In this document: one piece after another, positions 57,099-64,000 of the stretch
Layout of the letters: every line of letters starts with the position of its first letter
Position numbering within the stretch: position 1 is the first letter of the stretch
NCBI GenBank assembly: GCA_023374025.1
Contig: SIJG01000023.1
Location: 419,197 to 483,196, forward strand
Direction: 5' to 3'
DNA length: 64,000 nucleotides
From: Heterodera schachtii
Taxonomy: Eukaryota; Nematoda; Chromadorea; Rhabditida; Heteroderidae
The notes under the pieces: model-generated
Seen by the model: only the letters and a program-made list of their open reading frames with translations
Told to the model about the DNA's origin: nothing
The model's database searches: none
Made by a program: the position numbers and the translations under genes

Positions 57099-60000
57099 TT
57101 TTTAAATAAAAAGTGCAACTAAAACAAAATTAAAATCTTTTAAATAGCCATTTTTGAGTTTTTCGATTCGGGGCAAAACCCTAAATTCTCGAGTGATTCT
57201 CGGGATCAACCAATTTTTAGTCTCGACTCTTGGCAGAGGTCAATTTCGGCATTAATCGTGATTCTATCTCTCAAACTGTCAATCAGACTCTCGAAAAAAA
57301 AGTCAGTTCTAAATTGTACAATGGATGGAAAATGGAGGCAAAATTTATTTCATTTCCATGGCAACAACGCCCGAGGGGAAATTTTTGAAAATAAAGCAGA
57401 AAAAAAAGAATAATATATTTAGGAATAAAGTAAACGTTCACTACTTAGTGATTGACTAATTAATCGGCCAAATTAGTAAATCTGAAAACTGAAATTTTCA
57501 GACAATTATGTAAAGTTTAAAATACAATTTCAAAATCAGAATTATTACAACAGTACTGAGTCGGAATCAGAATTTATGTGAAAAAAATGAACAAAAATTT
57601 TAATGAACATTCCGCTTGTAAATTTTTTAAAAATTACTTTTTTAATTCCGCCAATTTTTTTTTCAAAATTTTCGCATTTTTCTGCCATTTGTCCGTCTTT
57701 TTCTGTCTGTTGTCCGGTGCCAACTGCTGCTGCTTCATCTTTCGCCGCTGCTGGGACTTTTCCCCATTTTAATGTGTAAAGTGTTGGCCAAAAGGTCACA
57801 TCCTTGGCCCATTAGGTCTCAATTTCATGTGGCCAAAATTTTAAAATAAACTTTTGGCAATTTGTCATTTCCCGCCCGGACAGATTGCCAAATATTTTGA
57901 CTGCCCAACTCAACACAACTCATCAATCAATCGGCCCTGCCAAATGCTTAACGGATAAAGCGCTTTTGTTAAAATTTAAATACCGTATTCACTGTAATAG
58001 TGCCCTGGGGGTTCTAATTTTCCACCCACCCCAAAAAAGGCGTTTATTTTAGAGATCGGAGCTCTAATTCAGTGTGGAAGGGGCCTATAATTCAATAAAT
58101 ACGGTAGCGAAATTTCTCTGGCGATCACTTGGCACATTAATTTTGAAAAAACTATGCATAAAATGCACTAAAATTTCTGGCCAAATTTTTTTTTGGGAGA
58201 ATTCAGCTAGCTCTAGCACTGCTGTGACTGAGATTTGAAACTGAAAAGTGGTGGCGCTTAATTTCACTCATCGCTCCCATCTCAGCGCCAGACAATTTGT
58301 GGCCCACCACTGATCAGAAATGAGATTGATTGATCAGTTTTGGCAAAGAGGAGCCCCAATTTTCGCCACGCTCTTCTCTGTGTTGTGATGGGCCAATATT
58401 TTAGGAGAAGCAGCAGCACAAAGCACAAAGATCACTCCATTTACTCACCCATCGCCCCGCTGATCAGATCAGATCAGCCCATTAGGGGGGTAATATCATT
58501 TTCAATGGGGATTATATTACATAATGGACGGGGAAATGTGTCCCGCCCCCCGGCGTCCCCGCATTTTAAAGGAGGATTAAGCGATAGGCCATTCCATCCC
58601 AACTCATCTTCATTCTGTCCTGTCATCCGAGCCATTCATATCCATCCAATCCATCAACAATCCGCCGAAAAAAGTTGCAAAATGAATTTTTTTGTGGGAA
58701 AATTGTCTCGACTTTAGCCACCTTAATTTAGGGCTTTCGATCATTTATCAACCAAATTTCCAATTAACACCCGTACTTTTTTCCTGTTTTTATTTTTACA
58801 ATTAAATGTATTTTGAATTTCTATTTTGGCATTTTTCAAAAATTTATTCATGAAAATTCAGTGAAAAAAAAATCCAAATATTCCTGAAGATCATTGTCAT
58901 AAAACCATAAATTATCGAATAAATTTTGAGTAAATATAAACTTTTTGTTTGATGACTAACTGTTTTCGTCATTGCAATTTCACCCCATTTTTGGTCACTA
59001 ATTAATTAATTAATTAATTTGCCACTTCCGCCGCCCCTTAAAACAGCAGAAATTGCCAAAAAAATGAATTTCAAAAATTTAAAGTGCCCATTTTTTTTTG
59101 CGCAAAATTTGGCGCATTTTCCGACTAAAATTGAGGAATTAATTAATTTGCCATTTCCGCCCCTAAAAACCGTAGAGGTTTCCAAAAAATGAATTTGAAA
59201 AATTTGAAATGCCAATTTTTGAGCGCAAATATTTGGCGCATTTCCCGGCCAAATTTTGGGAACCCTTCCCTGGCGGTGCTTATCCCGCCGCCCCCAAAAG
59301 TTTCCACTGGATTTTAGGAGATTAATCATTCTCCCCCCCCCCCCCGGGCATCAGCAGAAGCATGTGGCAACAGTTGGCCATTGGCTTGGTTTAGTTTTTA
59401 GCTCTGCTTGGGTTGGCCGAACCATCGCCGCAACAAACAAACAAAAAGTGATGGCCAAGGGCACCCACCAACAAGCAAACAGAAGCCTAACCAACCCACG
59501 AGAAAAAATTTTTTGCGGATTTTCGGGGGGCTTTCACAGCCTTTGGCCTCGGCATTTTTGTCCTCCCCCACAAAATGTGATGGGATGCTAATGCTAATCG
59601 CTTTTTTTCTTCTCATCACACATCGTGACAGCTGTTGTTTGGTTGGTTTGGCTGCCGGAGGCCAAACGAAGGAAAAGCCGAGAAAAGCCGTTTTCTCGGC
59701 CGAGAAAAAGCGTTTTTGTTGGACGGACGGACGGGAGGAGATGGACCAAATCTCCAACAAACAATTCGTCGTCACACAAAACAGCTTTCACAAATTCATC
59801 TCCAATGCCTAAAGCATCATCCATCGATTTATGTGATGCTTATCCGCCAATTAGCCATCCCCTCAAATTTTAGGATGAAATTATTAGAAAAAAAATTTGG
59901 TGCCAAAATTATCGGGGGAGTGATTTTTGGATTTTTGGTAAAAATAAAAAATCACCTGTCTCTGATCACTTACAATTAGTATGTGTTATATTTGCCCTAC

Positions 60001-60336
60001 TCAACTAGGGTTGTATATGTTTGAGAGATGCCGAAATTTTCCCGAAACTCAAGAGTTTAATTTGAAATTGAAAATTTAAACCTCATTTCAATACCAATTC
60101 TAAGCATCTAAATTATCGCATTGATACGTATTCTGATCAGTATCAGTTGGGATTATATAATTATGATGATCAGAAAATGATAATTGATGATCAAATACCA
60201 AAAATTATCTCTTATTAAAAATGAAATTTTATGAAATTGATTTAACAAAAATTAAATTTTAGAAATTTTCTGCAAATAAAAACAAATTCACAAAAAAGAA
60301 AATAATATTTTTTTTTGTAAATAAATTAGCCTAAAA
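57099..60336. other. Intergenic region between bbs-2 and SPARC (divergent)
   Basis: No supported gene. A minus-strand reading at about 57650-57770 gives a short basic frame (MKQQQLAPDNRQKK and on to KKKLAELKK) that could be an exon of something unknown. A plus-strand 134-codon frame at 59408-59812 is overlapped by long frames in other phases and shows no domain. A tandem duplication lies at 59005-59245. Confidence 0.5.
59005..59245 (+). repeat. Two-copy tandem duplication, about 125-bp unit
   Basis: Both copies run aattaattaatttgccaytt, ccgccc, gccaaaaaatgaatttsaaa and tttggcgcattt in order. The second starts near 59135. Confidence 0.85.
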
Positions 60337-62863
60337 ATGCTTCGATTTGTCCTCTTGCTTCTGTTGCTCGTAGTCGGCTTGGCGTTGGCCAAAAAGGTTT
60401 TTTTTGAGAAATTCTCATTAAATTTTTCTGCCGTAAATTTTCCAGGCCGACCTCGAAGAACTTGAGAGCATTTTGGATGAATTGGACGAAAGTCGCACCG
60501 CCGGCGCCGGCGCCGGTGGCGCCGAACCGCGCCAAGAGCGCGACCAACAGCAGTTGGATCAGCTACGGGGCAATTTTTAAAAGTTTTTTCAAAAATTTGA
60601 AAATTTTTTCAGCCTCCGAGCCAAACCCGTGTGATCAGCACGTGTGCGGATGGGGCAAAGAGTGCGTGGTGGACAAGAAGGGGCGCCCGGTGTGCGAGTG
60701 CATCACCAAGTGCCCGGAGCTGGACAACGACCCGCTTGACCAGGCACGGAAAACACAAATTTTTTGAGGAGAAAAATGAAATTTTCGAAATTTTAGGGTA
60801 GAGAGAAACCATTGAAATTACTTGAATTTATGGTAGAAAGAAATAGTTGAAATTCCTCGATTGAAATCAAAATTTATGGAGAAAAATAGCGAGGTCAATC
60901 CGTCAAGTTCAAGCAGTACATTTCATTGATTGTCATTCTTTTCAGCAGAGAATTAAGCATTTGTCCACAAAGGTCAATGTAATTAATTCTGGGTACTGTA
61001 TATACTGAATGCTCTAAGAAAGTACCATTGATTACTGTACTAACTTATTAGGGATGAGATTTAATCAACGAAACAGAAAAATGCATAAGAACTCATATGC
61101 TATTGAGCTGAGAAAATTCAAAAATTATTTTATTTTAAAAGAATTTTATAAAAATCAGCTTGATTAAGATTTGAAATTTAATTGTGTAAAAGCATAATTA
61201 GCGTGAAATGCAAAAATATTTTATTTTTGTATAAAAATTTTTATACGCCCAAAAATTCAAAAATTCATGTAAATTTTCCTGCAAAAATTTCAACCCATCT
61301 CTTAATAACATATAAAATTATGCCGTAAATTTATCTGATCGGAAGGCTTAGAATTTGATAGAGAATAATCTCAAAAATTACAAAAATACATAGAAAATTC
61401 CAAAGCTGTACCTTAATTGAAGAGATTGTAATACAAAAATTGGCCTAACGGAAAATTTTTAAAATTTCCAAAAAATTTTTGCATTTTTTTGAGGTCTGTG
61501 GCTCCAACAATCAAACGTTCGCCTCGCTGTGCCACCTGTATCGCCAGCGTTGTGTGTGCAAAAAGCGCAGTGACTTTGAAACTGAGTTAGTTGGGCATAC
61601 AAATTTTGCAAAAATTTTAAAAATTCACTCCTAACCCCCCTAGCTAAAAATTTTTGAGTTTTCCCCCAAATTTTACAGCTGTGAGAATCCGTCCAACGCC
61701 AAAATTCATTTGGAATATTTGGGCCAATGCAAGCAGTTGGACGAGTGCACGGACGAGCTGATGTCCCAGTTTCCGGGCCGAATGGCCGACTGGCTTTTCC
61801 AGGTGTCAAAAAATTCAAAAAATTTCGGGAAATTTTGCAAAATTTTTCCAGGTGATGAAAGAGCTGAAAAAGCGCCGTGAGCTGCACAACTTGGAGTGGG
61901 AGCAGCTGATCAACGAGGCGGAGCAGGACGACGAGAAGCGCCACGTATATCCGGTGATCTGGAAATTCTGTGACCTGGACATTAAGGCAAAAAAATTTTG
62001 GAAAATTTAAAAAATCGCCGAATTTTTCCATCAATTTTTCAGCCTCATGACAAGCACGTGTCACACCATGAATTGATCCCGATCACTGGTAAAGCAAAAA
62101 ATAATAAAATAAAATAGATTTTTATTAGGCATAAATTGGATTAAATTAATTTTAAATTGCATCGAATTTTAGAATTTTTAAGACGGATTTTTAGAAAAAT
62201 AAATTTTAAAATTGCAAAGAAATTTAAAAATTTTGAATCATAATCTTGGTAAGACGAATTGTACGAAAATATTTTTATTTTGTAGCTTCTTTCGTATTTT
62301 TTTCGGCACTTTTTTTAGTTTTGTTCTGTTTTCGTTTTTTAAATTTTGTTTTTTGGTTTTCGTTCCCGAAGTTTAGGCTTAGGCTTTGTTTAGTCTAGGT
62401 GTAAGCTTTAGGCTTACAAGGGAACATTGCGAACTGTAAGTATTAAAATCACCAATTTGATCGTGTAGAGCATAGTCGATAAAATTGGGAAGTGGCACGT
62501 CCGTCTTTTTTTATAGGCAATATTTCTCAAAAATCTACCCTAATTTTTTATTTTTCTTATCATGATTATGCCAAGAAATTAAGGTAATGCCAAAAATGGC
62601 AAAAAGATTAAAATTTTTTATTGAGGTTCTATTTTTTTTTAAATTTTTATTTGTCCGCCCGTTTCAGCCCCAGTAATCCCGATGGAGTCGTGCATTAAGC
62701 CATTCTTGGAGTCATGTGACATCAACAAGGACGGGGCCATCACCATCAAGGAATGGGGCAAATGTTTGGGGCTCAAGGAGGGTATACCAAACATTTTTAA
62801 ATATGCGCCAAATTCAATTTTTAATTTTAAAACTGTTAAGGCGAAATCCAAGAGCGATGTTGA
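60337..62863 (+). CDS. ost-1: SPARC / osteonectin (secreted basement-membrane protein)
   Basis: Exons 60337-60396, 60446-60569, 60613-60743, 61494-61585, 61679-61802, 61852-61986, 62043-62088, 62668-62781 and 62841-62863 are in phase, about 280 aa. Signal peptide MLRFVLLLLLLVVGLALA; acidic domain DLEELESILDELDE; follistatin/Kazal-like domain with ordered cysteines (NPCDQHVCGWGKECVV, CECITKCPE, VCGSNNQTFASLCHLYRQRC); then the extracellular calcium-binding domain (LMSQFPGRMADWLF, YPVIWKFCDLD, HELIPIT) and a classical EF hand DINKDGAITIKEW. SPARC binds collagen IV and calcium in basement membranes. Three introns have GC donors (60570, 60744, 61987). The last intron, giving the end EGEIQERC, is inferred; without it the frame runs to 62897 with a lysine/aspartate-rich tail. 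Confidence 0.92.
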
Positions 62864-64000
62864 GATGAGAAATGATGATGGAAATGAGGTGGAATAATAA
62901 GAAACAAATGACACTACAAATTGCAATGGACACAAAACTGCCTTTTTATGTCAACAAAATGCCATTATTTTAAATTTTGATTTAAATCCATTTTTTTACA
63001 AGAGATTATTTGAAATATTAAAAATTCAGGCGCAAAACTCAAGGAACATTAAAAAATTAGCTTAAGAAAAAAAATCCGCTGGTTTAGCATCTTTCGCTAT
63101 TTTTATACGTTCTAGAAAGAGCGACTGGAAATTATTTAGATTTTAATTACCATTCAATATTCAAAGAACAATTTTAGCTGCGAAATCTTCCCATGCCAGG
63201 ATATTTTTATTGTAAAATGACGTAATTTACGTGGAATACTATATACCGTATTTTCTCTAATTATATGCCCGGGTATATTAATTTGCAACCCCCTCAAAAA
63301 GGGGGAGATAATTAGAGACGGTCAGATTGATGGAGACAGGGATTATTTTTCGATAGCTATATTAGTGGAAAATTTTTGAAATTTATATATTTTTTCCAAA
63401 AAAGGTCATCGCGTCAAAAAAAGAAGGATTTTTATTGCATTTTTGTTAAAAAGGTCTAAATTTTACAAAAAAAATTCGTAAAATCCCAAAATATTCACAA
63501 AAAATTGATAAAACTCACCAAAATATTGAATTAGAAATATGAACCTTATTTTGCGTTTCAGAAATTTGGAAGTTTTAAAAATTTTGAAAATTTTTCCTTT
63601 TTTGAGCACGGGAAATTTATGCAAATTTTTGGAAATTTAAAACTCATTTCAGGGTTGGACAATGTTAGTGTAATAAAGCTTAAAAATAGAGAAAACCGGG
63701 AGAATTTTATTTCCATAAATTCGGAATTTTGCGATTTTTCAGAAAAAAATCAGAACGCCGTTTTGAAAGGGAATTCTCACAAATTAAAATACTAGAAAAT
63801 CCGAAATTTTTTGTTAGAAGTATTTTCTTGGCTGAGATGATGGAATAAGGGGGCACATGAAAGCGCAAATAAAAATGGTTCGGCATGGTAACAATTTGAG
63901 AATACTTGCAGAAGATTTTACAAATCGTGACTCGTAAAACATTTACAAGCCTGTTCCGAAATCACTCACTGTCGAAATCACCGAAAACCAATTTAACAGA
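62864..64000 (+). other. SPARC 3' flank and intergenic sequence
   Basis: AT-rich with no gene recognised. Alternative SPARC reading to 62897 overlaps the first bases. Confidence 0.6.

Noticed and set aside
59398..59824. Frames of 125-134 codons on both strands
   Set aside because: Mutually overlapping, with no domain, signal peptide or consistent splice context. I cannot choose one as real.

Overview
The window reads as nuclear DNA of a nematode, most likely a plant-parasitic cyst nematode (Heteroderidae, Globodera/Heterodera-like). Genes are rich in short exons separated by AT-rich introns. Introns with GC-AG ends are unusually frequent. Nematode orthologues of dcap-1, bbs-2 and ost-1 (SPARC) sit beside an expanded F-box-like family and a small tau-tubulin-kinase-like kinase. 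The species placement is inference; there are no operons of bacterial type, tRNAs or rRNAs that I can support.

Layout. 0.6-2.8 kb (-): a compact 6-exon TTBK/CK1-like kinase. 3.3-3.8 kb (+): a tiny one-helix membrane protein. 5.1-6.7 kb (-) and 7.55-9.57 kb (+): two divergent F-box-like family genes. 10.5-12.9 kb (+): mRNA-decapping subunit DCP1. 13-19.7 kb: gene-poor DNA with inverted-repeat elements, C/G homopolymer tracts and tandem duplications. 19.7-40.9 kb (+): one very large gene of about 49 recognisable exons encoding a NACHT-WD40 protein of the NWD1/NWD2 type, ending in a polybasic stretch and a CaaX box. 41.4-47.9 kb: a rearranged region in which two F-box-like loci lie in opposite orientation, with a solo LTR, a truncated first exon, a copied last exon, a copied scrap of a NACHT-WD40 exon and a hAT-type MITE. 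48.9-57.1 kb (-): a many-exon BBS2 gene (BBSome subunit, cilia). 60.3-62.9 kb (+): SPARC/osteonectin, a secreted basement-membrane calcium-binding protein.

The genes are independent housekeeping and accessory genes rather than a pathway. DCP1 acts in mRNA decay, BBS2 in ciliary trafficking, SPARC in extracellular matrix, and the F-box-like genes probably in substrate selection for ubiquitin ligases. The NACHT-WD40 protein is a signalling ATPase scaffold of unknown role.

The most unusual signals are four introns in three unrelated genes whose only workable 3' splice site is YYCG instead of YYAG, the predicted prenylated C-terminus of the NACHT-WD40 protein, and the inverted F-box duplication. 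Some single-base breaks may be assembly errors, and I flag this where it matters. Exon boundaries were read by eye from frame continuity and splice consensus.
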